Below, in pieces: positions 7,944-19,600 of a DNA stretch of 64,000 bases. Source of the stretch: Streptomyces sp. NBC_01485 (lineage in GTDB: Bacteria > Actinomycetota > Actinomycetes > Streptomycetales > Streptomycetaceae); assembly GCF_036227125.1 (NCBI RefSeq), contig NZ_CP109435.1:8308001-8372000 (forward strand). The letters are read 5' to 3'. The notes below the pieces were generated by a model, which was not told the origin of the DNA, ran no database searches, and saw only the letters and a program-made list of their open reading frames with translations. Position numbers and translations under genes: made by a program. Numbering within the stretch: position 1 is the stretch's first letter; each line of letters starts with the position of its first letter.

Positions 7944-10634
7944 CTACGGGAGGTCTCCCGGTGTGAGGGTCATCAGGTCGGACTCCGAGGCTTCGGGGAG
8001 TTCGGCGACCCGGTAGGCCTGGCGTTCCGTCATCGCCTGGAACAACTGGCGGGCCGCGCGGCCGTTGCCGAAGCCGCGTTCCCGGGGGAGCGCGTCGAAG
8101 TGCGCCGCCAGCGCCTCGGCGGCGGCCGGCGTCAGCTCGTACTGGTGCTGCGCGGCCTGGAGTTCCACGATGCTGACCAGTTCGGCGGAGCCGTAGTCCT
8201 CGAAGAGCAGGGTGCGGTTGAAGCGTGAGGCCAGGCCGGGGTTGGAGCGGACGAACACCTCCATCTCCCTCGGGTATCCGGCGACGATCACCACGACGTC
8301 GTCACGGTGGTCCTCCATCAGCTTCAGCAGGGTGGCGATCGCCTCCTGGCCGAAGTCGTTGGAACCGGCGTACTGGGTGAGGGAGTAGGCCTCGTCGATG
8401 AAGAGGACACCGCCCCGGGCCTGCTGGAAGACCCGCGCGGTCTTGGGGCCGGTGTGTCCGACGTACTCGCCGACCAGCGCGGAGCGGTCGGCCTCGACCA
8501 GGTGGCCGCGCTCCAGCAGGCCGACGGCGGCCAGGATGCGGCCGTAGAGCCGGGCCACGGTGGTCTTGCCGGTGCCCGGGTTGCCGGTGAAGACCAGGTG
8601 GCGGCTGAGCGGGGGAGCCGCGAGGCCCATCTCCTCGCGGCGGCGTACCGTCCGCATCAGCTTCACCAGGGACGACACGTCGTGCTTGACGCGCTCCAGT
8701 CCCGCCAGTCCGTCGAGTTCGGCGAGCAGGTCCTCCAGGGTGTCCTCCGAGGGCGCCTCGGTCTCCCGCGCGCCGGTCCCGGCCGCCGTGTCCCCGCCGG
8801 CCGCGTTCGGCAGCGCCGCCTTGGCGCCGGTCGGCAGGGCCGGGTTCGTCACGTTCCGCGACACGCAGTCGTCGAACACCGGCCGGGCGCCCTTCTCGGC
8901 GGCCACGTCCTCCTCGGCGTCGCGCACCAGGCAGCCGCGCAGCACGGGCGCGCTGCCGGCCGACACATGGACGGCCGGGAACGCCGGACCGTCGGTGCCG
9001 GACCCGGAGAAGACGCAGTCCTCGAAGGTGCCCCTCGCCTTCTCGCCGACGAACAGGCTGTTCTTCCCGGTACGGGCCACGGTGACGGACCTGACGCGCG
9101 GTTCGGCGGCCGGGCCCAGGACCAGACCGGAGCCGGCGGTGTCGCGCACCGTGCAGTCCTCGATGCTGGGGGTCGCCCGCTCGCCGATCACCAGCCCCGC
9201 GGTACCGGTGCCGCTGATCCGGCAGTCCCGCACCACGGCCGACGTCCCGGTTCCGCAGGCGATTCCGGCGCGCTCGGCGCCGGTGACGTCGCACTCCTCC
9301 AGGACGACCGTCCCGGTGGACTCGGCGCTGATGCCCGTACGGCCCCGTACGACGGACAGACCGCGCACCCGGGCCCCGGCCGCGGCGTCGATCTGCAGGC
9401 CGGACAGTCCGCAGTCGCTGATGCGGACGCCCTCGACGGTGAGTTCGGCCCGGTCGGTGGCCCGGACGCCGTGCTCGGGTGTGGAGCCGATCCGGCAGGA
9501 GGTGAGGGACAGCCGGGAGTCGTCGCAGGCGTGCACCGCGCTGAAGCCGCAGTCCGTCACGTCGCTGGACGCCAGCCGCACCAGGGAACGGTCGCCCGCG
9601 AGCAGGCCGTTGGCGCGGCTGCCGTGCATCGAGGTGTCCTGCGCGGACAGCCGGGCGTTGCCCCGCGCCACCAGGCAGGAGCCGCGCGGCCGGTCCACCT
9701 GGCAGTCGGCCAGGACGGCCGTGCTGTCGTCCTCGGCACTCACGCCGGCGCCGGCGCCGTCCCGCAGCCGGCAGTTCAGCAGCAGGACGTCACCGGAGCC
9801 GGAGACGGCCACCCCGTCCGAGCCGGTGCGCAGCACCTGGCAGTCGGCGAGCACGACCCCGCCGTCCGCGCCGTCCGTGGCCGCCGGGCGCCCCTCGCCC
9901 GCCTCGGGGCGGGGGGAACTGCCCAGCACCCGGACGCCCTCCGCGCCCGTCTCCTCAAGGCGGCACTCCAGGGCGGTCACGGCCGCGTCGTCCTCCACCA
10001 GCAGTCCGCTGCGGCCGGGGGCGGTGATCCGGCAGTCGCGGAGCACCGCCCGGGCCCGGCCCCGCACCCGGACTCCGGAACCGGTGACATGACGCACCGT
10101 CAGCCCGGTCGCCTCGGCGGTCGTGGCCGAGCCGAGGACGACACCCGTGCCGTCGACGTCCTCGACCAGCGTGTCGGTCAACGCGGTCGGGCCGGTGGTG
10201 TTCGCGTGCACCCCGGCCAGCGCGGCACCAAAGACGCGGCAGCCGCGCATCGTCAACGACGCGTCACCGCCCGCCTCGACCCGCCCGCCGGAGACCTCGC
10301 AGCCGTCCAGTTCCAGGCCCCCGCCGGCCACCAGCACGGCGGGCAGCCCGGGGTCCTGCCCCACCAGGGCGATACCGCCGACGCGGGCGCCGGGCGCGGT
10401 GACCTCCAGGACCGGCCGGCCCGGGTCGGCCGCCAGCACCCGTACGGCCTGGTCCGGACCGTCCTCCGGCAGCAGGCACACCGCACGGTCCAGGACCAGC
10501 ACCTCGACGTACTCGCCCGCGGCGATCCGGATCTCGTCACCGTCGGCGGCGGCGCGCAGGGCGGCGGTGATGCTGCGGTGGGCGCCGCGCCCCTTGGGCG
10601 CGACCCGGTGCAGGGTGGCGGTGGTGGCGGTCAC
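7944..10634 (-). CDS. Beta-helix repeat / CbxX-CfxQ-type AAA+ ATPase fusion (EccA-like)
   Basis: 896 residues. Residues 1 to about 560 are right-handed parallel beta-helix repeats: successive 22-24-residue turns such as VVLADCQVLRTGSDGVAVSG and VTDCGFSAVHACDDSRLSLT. A linker follows, then a CbxX/CfxQ-type AAA+ domain with Walker A GNPGTGKTTVARLYG, Walker B GGVLFIDEAYSL, and sensor/arginine residues in SNPGLASRFNRTLLF. CbxX-type AAA+ proteins include EccA, the T7SS chaperone ATPase, which has TPRs rather than a beta-helix N terminus. The GTG start overlaps the stop of the giant effector by 4 bp (GTGA), implying coupled synthesis. It is likely a cytosolic handling or unfolding ATPase for the effector; this is inferred. 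Confidence 0.88.
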   Translation of the reverse strand: MTATTATLHRVAPKGRGAHRSITAALRAAADGDEIRIAAGEYVEVLVLDRAVCLLPEDGPDQAVRVLAADPGRPVLEVTAPGARVGGIALVGQDPGLPAVLVAGGGLELDGCEVSGGRVEAGGDASLTMRGCRVFGAALAGVHANTTGPTALTDTLVEDVDGTGVVLGSATTAEATGLTVRHVTGSGVRVRGRARAVLRDCRITAPGRSGLLVEDDAAVTALECRLEETGAEGVRVLGSSPRPEAGEGRPAATDGADGGVVLADCQVLRTGSDGVAVSGSGDVLLLNCRLRDGAGAGVSAEDDSTAVLADCQVDRPRGSCLVARGNARLSAQDTSMHGSRANGLLAGDRSLVRLASSDVTDCGFSAVHACDDSRLSLTSCRIGSTPEHGVRATDRAELTVEGVRISDCGLSGLQIDAAAGARVRGLSVVRGRTGISAESTGTVVLEECDVTGAERAGIACGTGTSAVVRDCRISGTGTAGLVIGERATPSIEDCTVRDTAGSGLVLGPAAEPRVRSVTVARTGKNSLFVGEKARGTFEDCVFSGSGTDGPAFPAVHVSAGSAPVLRGCLVRDAEEDVAAEKGARPVFDDCVSRNVTNPALPTGAKAALPNAAGGDTAAGTGARETEAPSEDTLEDLLAELDGLAGLERVKHDVSSLVKLMRTVRRREEMGLAAPPLSRHLVFTGNPGTGKTTVARLYGRILAAVGLLERGHLVEADRSALVGEYVGHTGPKTARVFQQARGGVLFIDEAYSLTQYAGSNDFGQEAIATLLKLMEDHRDDVVVIVAGYPREMEVFVRSNPGLASRFNRTLLFEDYGSAELVSIVELQAAQHQYELTPAAAEALAAHFDALPRERGFGNGRAARQLFQAMTERQAYRVAELPEASESDLMTLTPGDLP

Positions 10635-13600
10635 GGGAGCTCCATTGTCTCGGTGAGAGCCGCGGACGGCTCGGACGCGGCCTGCGGGGCCTGCGGGGCC
10701 TGCGGGGCCTGCGGCGGTGGCGGGGTCTGCGGTGGCGGCGGTGGTGGTGTCGTCTTGGGCGGCGGCGGGAACGCGCGGCCAGGACCGGGGAGGTTGTTGC
10801 CGTTCTGGCTGTCCGCCTGCGTGATCACGAACGTGAGGTACCGGGACAGCGCGGACTCGGCCCAGTTCATCCCCAGCTCGCCGAGGCCGCCCTTGTGGAA
10901 GACGCGGGCGCCGGTGCTCAGATGCCAGACGTTCCTCGTGAGACCGGTGGTCACCCCGCCGAACAGGGAGCCCGCGGCGCCCCACCCGCCGGCCAGCAGC
11001 GCGTCCGCGCCCTGCACCTCGTTGCCGTTGACACCGAAGACGGCGGCGCTGACGGCGTTGCTGACGAAACCGCTGAGCGCGCCGGTGGCGAGGCCGACGG
11101 TGTTGGCGTACGTGGCGCCGCGCCAGCGGGTGGCCCTTTCCTGGGCGCTGAAATCGCCCGCCCAGTCCTCGGACTGGGGGGTCAGGGACTGGTTGGGGTG
11201 CCCGCCCCAGTCCGTCGTGCCCATGCTGCTCTTCAGCCAGCCCAGCCGGGTCTGGTTGTACAGCACGTTGAGCCCGCCGCTGAAGGTTCCGCCGACCGTG
11301 CCGCCGAGCAGCGCCTTGAAGACGTCGACGTCCTTGACGTTGCCGTTGTTGGTGGCGGCGGTGATCGCCAGGCTCGCGGTGAAGTCGGTCAGGAAGCCGG
11401 TGGTGAACGAGGTCAGCCCGCTGCGCAGCTCGCGCTGCCACATGGGCATCTCGACCGCCTCGCCGTTCCGGAAGGCGGTGAACGGCCCGTGCCACACGTC
11501 CTGGATCTCCCGCAGGTGGGCCATGATCTCGACGTCCGTGCCGCGGAAGGGGACCTCCCGGCCGATCAGCGACCAGCCGCCGCTGCCGGGCAGGCCGACC
11601 TCGCCGCCGACCCGGGGCAGGCCCCCGGCCAGGAACTGGGTGGCCCTGGCCGGTCCGGAGGTGCCGAAACGGCCGAACGCGTCCGTCGCCCAGACCCGTC
11701 CGTCGATGGTCCGCCACTGGACCACGTGACCGTCCTGGTACTCCACCCACTGGCCCCACTGCTTGTCGACCAGACGGTGCCGGCCCGGGACGCCGTCCAC
11801 GGCGACCCGCTCGCGGAAGACCTTGCCGGCCTCGAACTCCTTCCAGACGTCCGGGTCGACACGGACCGTGGCGGGCGTCTGGAAGTGGTGGACGGACGCG
11901 TTGAGCAGATCCCGCAGCGTCGTCCTGACGGGCGTGCCGGCGGCCGGTTCGGCCGTCCGGGGGGACTCGGCGAACAGGTCCCGCAGCGTCGTCCTGGCAG
12001 GAGTGGCAGGAGTGGCAGGAGTGGCTGGAGTGGCTGGAGTGGCAGGGGTGTCGGGGGCGGCGGGGGTCGGGGCGATCGGGGTCGCCGGCGACGGCTCCGG
12101 AGCGACCGTGACCGGCTCGTACCGGTACTCCCGGACCCGGTCCTCGACCCGCCGCCGCACCACCTGATCGTCGATGAGGTCGTGCCAACGGCCGGCCGTG
12201 ACGTCGTCGTAGACGCGGACGCCCTCGGAGTGGACGGTGCCGTCCGCCGCCCTCTTGGTCCACCTCCAGGTGCCGTCGTCCTGCTTCACCGCGTCGATCC
12301 AGGAGCTTCCGGTGTCGGTGGCGTTGCGCTCGCGGACGAGGTCGCCGCCGCGGTCGAAGTCCTTGAACGAGTCGTCCCAGGGCCGCGAGTAGATCGAACC
12401 GCGGCTTTGCAGGCGCTGCCCCTCGCCGATGACGGTGTCCGGGGCGCTCGGGTCGTACGCCTTCCAGGTCCACCTGGTGCGGTAGGGGTCGCCCGACGAC
12501 TCCACGACCGTTCCGTCCACCAGATCGCGGCGGCCGGAGACGTGCTGCTGGGCGTTCTTGTCGACCCAGAAACCCGCGTTGTCGTCGAGGCGGAGTTCCT
12601 CGGAGGACGGAGCGGTGTGCAGGTACTCCCGGGTGCCCCTGCCCTGGCTGCGCAGTTGGAGCCGCTCGACGCCCTGGTCGTCGCGGAAGAGGTCCTGCCA
12701 CCTTCCCTGGTCGTCGACGTGCCGGGTGCCGCTGCGGCCGCTCGTCGTGTCCCGCCAGTGCAGCTCGTACGAGCCGCCCTCGCGGTGCTCCGGGACCGGC
12801 GCCCAGCGCGTCGGGTCCTCCGGGCTGCGTCCGACCTCGACGACATGGCCGTTCTCCAGCGTCCGGCTCTCCCGTACGAGCCGGCCGAACCGGTCGACGT
12901 CGACCCAGTTGGCGCCGGTCGCGTTGAGCCGGACGCCGGTCGTCTCGGTGCCGTCGGCGGCGGTCTCGGTCCAGTGGCTGACCCGGTTCAGGGACTCGCC
13001 GCCGAACAGGTCGCGGAAGAAGCCCTCGAACGGGTTGCGGCCCGCCGCCCCCTTCCAGAAGAAGGCCGGCGTACGCATGTCGGAGAACCGCTTGACGAGC
13101 AGACTGCCGCCGTCCGACAGCGCCTCCAGGCGCTCGGTCTGGGCGTTCGCGTGGTAGCCGGTGTGGTCGCCGGGGTCGATCCGGCCTCCGGCGGGGGCGT
13201 GACCGGGCAGTACCGCGTGTTCCCGGTACAGCCCGGAGCCGTGCAGACCGTCGAAGGGCCAGGTCTGTCCGCGCCGTTGGGCCACCGTCTCCATCCCGGT
13301 GGCCGGATCACGGTAGGTGTCCTGGAAGGCGACGTGGTTCCAGCTCCAGTGCCGGTCGCCGGAGAGCGCCTCGCCGCCGTCCTTGTCGAAGCGCTGCCAC
13401 GTCCAGTGGCCGTCCGCCCCCTTCTCGGCCCGGACGAGACCACCGTCGACGGCCTTCGTGTACGTCCGTACGTCGACGGTGTTGAGGACCCGCCAGGAAC
13501 CGGACGGCACGTCGTGCATCGTGCGGTTGTCGACGTCCCCGATCCGCTCGCCGTGCCGGAACCGGTTGCCGGCGTCGTCGAACTCCGTCCACCGGGCGTG

Positions 13601-16600
13601 GCCGGAGCGGTGCAGGTCGACGTGCAGGACGTTGCCGTTCCTGAGCACCTCGCGCTCGAAGAGCGTCACCTTGCCGGGGCTCGTGCCGGTCAGCCTGAAC
13701 TGGCCGGTGCCGGACCGCTCCACCGTGGCGGTGTCGTAGCGGCCGGTGAACGCGGTGCCGTCGGTGTCGGTGCGGACGGCCCTGCCGGTCACGTGGTCGA
13801 TGTTCCAGTACTCGCCGGTGGGCCCGCCGCTCCTGCCGCGGACGGCGACGGTCTCCGCCAGCAGGGTGGTGCCGTCGCTGTCGAAGAGGGTCCGCTCCAG
13901 CGGCTGGGCGGCGTCCGACGTGGGGATCAGGGCGAGCCGGCCGTCGTCGAGCCGCTCCGCGCGCAGTGCCGCGGACGGACGGCCCGCCGTGTCGAGCACC
14001 TGGGGCACGCCGTCGGGCGCGCCGGCGTCGAAGCGGAAGGTGCCCCGGTCGCCGGGGAGTCCGACGTCCCGCAGCGCGGCCGTGCCCTCGGGACCGTAGT
14101 GCCACCGGGTGAGACCGGACGCGTCGGTGACGGTGAAGCCGCCGCGCAGTTCCGCCGGGGCGCCCGGGGCGAGGCCCGCGAGGGTGTGGGAGCCGTCGGC
14201 CGGGCGGGCGCCCACGAACGCGAAGGAGTCGGGGGTCCAGTGCCCGCCCTCGGTCGTGCGGCCGGTGATCCCCAGCCGCAGCCGGTCGACGTCGCCGGGC
14301 CCGCCCCTGAGGAACACCTCCTGGTAGAGGCGCTCGCGGTGCGGGCCGAAGCCCATGGCCAGGTCCGTCGCCGCGTGGGTGACGGTGTACTGGCTGCCGC
14401 CGGGCCCGCCGTGCGGGGTCGGCGTGACGGTGAAGTCGCCGACGGTGCGGCCCCCGCCTGCCTGGAGATCCTCGAGGCGGACGGCGAGCGGCAGGTTCTG
14501 GTACTCCCGCAGCGCGGTGGCTGCGCCCTGCCGGAGGTTCTGGTGCGCCTGGACGGTCATCTGACGGAGCTGGTCGTGCAGGAGGTCCGGGCTCAGGCCG
14601 AACCTGTTGAGCGAGTCGGTGGCCGCGTCGGCGAGTCGCTGGACGCGGGGGAGGTCGAGGGTCTGGAAGACCTGGGAGTCGGGCGCGACGCGCAGGAAGT
14701 CCATGGCTCCCGAGATGTCCGACAGTTCGGCGGCCGTGCCCTCGATCGGCGCGCGCAGGCCCGCCGACTCGTCGAGCGTGATGTCGAAGATCCGCGCCAT
14801 CTCGTCGGGGCCGTCGTGCCCGACGCCGCCGAGGATGCCGAGGTCGCCGGGGTCGTCCAGCCGGATCGGCGGGGCGTCAGGGGCGTTCTCGGTGAAGCGG
14901 AGGAATCCGTCGCCGTCGGGCGCCGGGACGTCACGGAAGGCGAGCTGCCCGTCGGCGCCGAAGTGGAACCGGCTGCCGGTCACCCTGTCGACGGCGGTGA
15001 AGCCGCCCGGCAGCCGGCCGGCCGGCCCGGCGTCCAGCGGTGCGACCCGGAAGCCGCTGGTCGCGCCGGACGGGCCGATCAGCTCGAAGACCCGGGTGGT
15101 CGACGTGCCCGCGGCGTCCGAGGTGAACGTCGTCCCCACCCGCAACCCGGCCAGCCCGCCCAGCCGTTCGCCCGCCAACGGCGTCTGCTGGTACGTCAGC
15201 TTCCCGGCGGCGTCGAACCGCCACGCCACCGGAGTCTCGCCCGCTCCGGGCAGCCGTACGGTGAAGCCGGCCGGCCCGCCCGAAGCGTCCCGGACCGCTT
15301 CCACCATCGCGTCGCCCGGCGGCCTCGCGGGCCCGTCCCACCCGGTCACCCGGGGCAGTGCGTCGGCGCCGGAAGCGTCGAAGCGCAGGGCCAGCTCCGT
15401 TCCCGGCAGCCGTACGTCGCGCAGCTCCGGCCGCCCGGCCACGTCGAGGTGCCAGCGTGTGTCCCCCGTGGGTGTGGTCACGGTGAACCCGCCGCCGTCC
15501 CGGGGCCCCACGGTGAACCCGCTGTCGACCGGCAGTCCGCGGTGGTCGATGAGTTCCAGGTCCCTGGACGCGTGCAGCGTCTCCGAGGCCGGAGCCTCGC
15601 TGATCCGCACCCGCATCCCGTCCAGCCCCGGCCCGGCCAGGGCGATGTCCGTGACGGTCCCCTCGGGGATCGCGTCCAACGGGAACCGCTGGGCGAGATG
15701 CCTCCCCGGCACGGCGTTCTCGGGAATGCCGGTCAGCGGGAACCGCTGAGCCAGGGGGACCGCCAAATCCTCCTCCACGCGGCGTACCAGCTCGGTCATC
15801 CAGTCGATGCCGTAGTGCGCGTCCTTGTCCCACGCGGTCTCGTTCGCCCACGGGGTGAACCCCGGATTGTCCTTCCACGCCCTGGGCGCGCCATGGGTAT
15901 CGAGCTGGTAGGCGCCCTTGACGAACCGGGCGTGCACACCGCCCGGGAACGAGACCTCGTGCTCGTCCCAGTGGATGTTTCCGGGCTTGTCGCGCATGGT
16001 CTGGTAGGTGCCGTCGAGGGTCTTGTTGACGTCGATCCCGCCGGGGGCGTGGATTTCGTACTTGTACCGGCTTCCCCAGGAGAGGTCGAAGTCGTACGTG
16101 GTGCTCACGAAGGCCGCGTCGTCGTTCGTCACCACGAACTTGGGGAGGTCGACCGAGCTGACGTCCTTCGGCTGGAAGCCCTCCTTGAAGATCACCGCCG
16201 GGCCTCTGTCGTCGTACCGCCACAGCAGTTCGGTGCCGCGCCGCCACGCCGGGGCGTCCGGGACCATCCGGTTCAGGTCCACCGCGGGGTTCGCCGCCGC
16301 TTCGAGCCGGCCCGGACCGCGGCTCGCGTAGAGCACCCGGTCGGCCTCTCCCACCAACTGGAACTCGCCGTTGGGCTCGGGCTTGAACACCGCGGTGTCG
16401 AGCCGGCCGGTCAGCGGCCGGCCCGTGTCGTCCAGCCGTACGGCCGTCTCCGTCAGGTGGTCGATCTTCCAGTAGGGGCCCATGAGGTCGCCGCGCTCGC
16501 CGAACGCGGCGACGGTCCGCTCCACCAGACTGCCGGTGCCGGTGTCGAAGACCATCTGCTCCAGCCGCCGGTTCGGGAGCCCGTCGGCCGGTACGAGCGT

Positions 16601-19600
16601 CACGCGCCCGCCGTCCACGGACCGGGGCACCAGGCGTGTGGCCGTCCCGTCACGTGTGGTGTGGGCGAAGGCCGCTCCGGTCTCCGGGTCGAACCGCACG
16701 ACCCCCCAGTTCCCGTCGAGCCGCAGCTCCCGCATGGTCATGGCGCCGTCGGGGCCGAAGTGGAAACGTCCACCGGTGACGTCGTCGGCGATGACGAAGC
16801 CGCCGGCCCGGTCCGAGGACGTGGTGAGGGTGAAGCGGGCGGTCGCCTCGGGGGAGCCGGTGAGGTGGTACGCGTCGGTGAGCCGCCCGTCGTCGGCGGC
16901 GGGGGTACGGACATGGGTGACCCGCAGCCCGGACAGTTCGGCGGGCGTGAGACCGCCCGGCGTCGCGTCCCCGAGGACGCGGCCCAGGTCCAGCCGCCCG
17001 AAGGCGGCGGTACGGAAGTCCGTGGCCTCGGCGAGCGTGCGGTCGAAGATGTCCGTCGCCGTGGCGGCGGCCTCGTCCAGGACGCCGTTCTCGGGGATGG
17101 CGCCCAGCGGGAACCGCTCGGTCACGCCGCCGAATTCGCCCGCCTCGCCAGGCCCGCCCAGCTCGTCCAGTCGGAGGGGCGGGGTGCCGGGGGCGGCGCC
17201 TTCGGTGACGCGGGCGAGGCCGGAGCCGTCCTGGGCGGGCAGGTCGCGGAAGGCGAGACGGCCGTTCAGGTCGAAGTGGAAGCGGCTGCCGGTGACCGTG
17301 TCGGACAGGGTGAAACCGCCGGGCAGCCGGTCGGCGAGCGTGCCTTCCACCGGGGTGAGCCGGAACGAGCCGCGTGGTCCGGCGGGACCGATCAGTTGGA
17401 CGGCGGTCCGCGGTGCCCCGTCCGGACCGGAACCCACCGTCACGCCGATCCGCAGTCCGTCCGGCAGCCCGTCACCCGTGAGGGCCGTCTCACGGCCGAG
17501 GAAGCGGCCGTCGGGACCGAGCGTGAACCGGGTGTTCCCGGTCGGGTCGGTGACGGCGATCCGGCCGCCGTCGTCCAGCACCTCGACCGTGAACTCCGAC
17601 GCGCGTCCCGGCCCGCCGCCCGCCGTGGCGACGTCGACGAGCTCCAGCCGGATCGAGTCCGGCGCCGTACCGGCGTCGGGCAGGCGGGTCACCCGCAGCT
17701 CCAGACCCGCCAACTCGTCCGAGCCGGACAGGGGTATCCGGGTCGGGTCGCCCAACGCCCGCCGGTACTCGTCCAGCACCTGCCGGTGCTCGTCGAGAGT
17801 CGCCCGGAGGGCCGACTCGCCGAGGTCCGGAAGACCGTCGAGGTCCGGCGCGGACGTGACCACCTCGTCGACGCGGACCTGTGACGGCATGCCGACCTGC
17901 GGGAGGGAGACCGGACCGGCATCACCGAGGCGCGCGGGCAGGCCGTCCGGCCCGAACCCGGTGACGACGCCGTCGGGCGCGGTGACGGTGAATCCGCCGT
18001 CGACCCTGTCCACCCTGACCTCCGGGACGATCCCGGTGTCCGCCCTGAGGACCCAGTTGAGCTCCGTACCGGGCTCGAACGTGATCCACTGCCCGGTCGG
18101 CCGCCCCAGCTCGTCCGCCAGCCGCAGCTCACCGGGGCGCAGATCCAGCGGCACCGCGGAGTCGGGGGCGGTGCGCCATTCGACGAGGACGGGGAGGACG
18201 TCGGCGTCCGTCTTGACCGTGTCCACCAGGCGGAGGTTCGCGGCGGCCTCGTCCAGGGCAGGGGTGGACGGTGTCGTCGTGGGGTGCGGGCCGTCGAGGT
18301 ACTTCTCGGGGATGACGCCCTTGATCAGCCACTCCTGGTCCCGCCTGGTGTTCAGCAGGACACGGACGTCCTGGGCGAACGTGGTGCTCATGTCCGCGCC
18401 GCCCCGGCCCGCGAACTTGACGTCGTTCTGCTTGAGGAAGGCGATGGCGTCCTGGGTGGTGCTGTCCGCCTTGAGCGAATCGAAGTCGAGGCGCTTTCCG
18501 AACTTCCAGTCGAGCTGTTCGCGGATCAGTTGCTGGAGGTTGTGCGCCGGAAGTATCCCGACGTTCTGCAGCTTTCCGGCCTTGATGTCCGCGCCCAGCC
18601 TGTGGACGTCCAGGGTGAACTGGAACTTGCCGTACACCTTGTGATCGCCGTTCGCGACGGCGAAGGACGTGAACGGGCTCTCGCTCTTCAGCTGCACGTT
18701 TCCGGCGCCCCGCACATGTTGGAACGCGGTGGTGTTCCCCTCCGGATTGGCCGGAATCATGCCGATGTCGGAGGCGAAGTGCGACTTCCTCAGGCCCTTG
18801 TCCACGTCGATGATCTGAACGAACGGGTTGTCGTCCTGCCGGACGAGGGTGACCTGCCGCAGTTCGTCGAGCTCGAACCGGTTGACGAAGAAACCGTCCC
18901 CCTGGGGCGCCAGATTCAGGGTCTCCAGGGGCCGGCCGCCCGATCCGGAGGCCCGGCCCGCGGCTTCCAGTGCGTCCGGGGGCACCGCGAGCGGTGTCGT
19001 CGGCGTGGCCGGTACGAACTTCAGGGAGTCGGCGGTCGGGTAGGGCCCGGTCAGATACCGCTTCGGAATGTCCCCCTGCACCAGCCAGGTGCCGTCGCGG
19101 CGCACTTGCAGCAGCGCCTTGATGTCCGGGGTGACCTTGGTGGCGATTCCCTTGGTGATCTTGTTGTCGACGGTGAGGAAATTCTGGATCTCCTTGTTGC
19201 TGGTCATGTGGTTGAAATTCGGCGGGACGGTCAGTTGGGCGTTTTCGACCTTGAGTCGGATCTCGTTCAGGATTTCATGCTGCAATTGCGTGTTGGAGAG
19301 GATCCGTACGTCCTTGACGTTTTCGAGGCCGGCCCTTATGTCATTGCCGAGGGCGACCACATCGAGTCCGACCTCGCTGCCTCCGTAGGGCTTGGCGATG
19401 GTGCCGGGCGGCGAGAACGCGGTGAACGGACTGTTCTCCTTCAGCGTCTTGGCGTTGACCGTGGTCACCGCCTGGAGCGGTGAGATGGTTCCGTCGACCT
19501 TGACCGGGACGAGGCCGTCCTCGGTCAGCCGCGTCTTCATGCCGGACTTGAGGCTCGCCGCCGTGAAGTCCATGTCCTGCCGCACCAGCCAGTGGACCTG

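Noticed and set aside
10681..12045. Short tandem repeats considered as a CRISPR or minisatellite array
   Set aside because: Units are 9 bp in frame without unique spacers and encode Q-A-P and P-A-T runs.
8307..17884. Long plus-strand open frames opposite the beta-helix ATPase and giant effector genes
   Set aside because: They are antisense shadows with low-complexity composition. The minus-strand products carry domains, ribosome sites and coupled starts.
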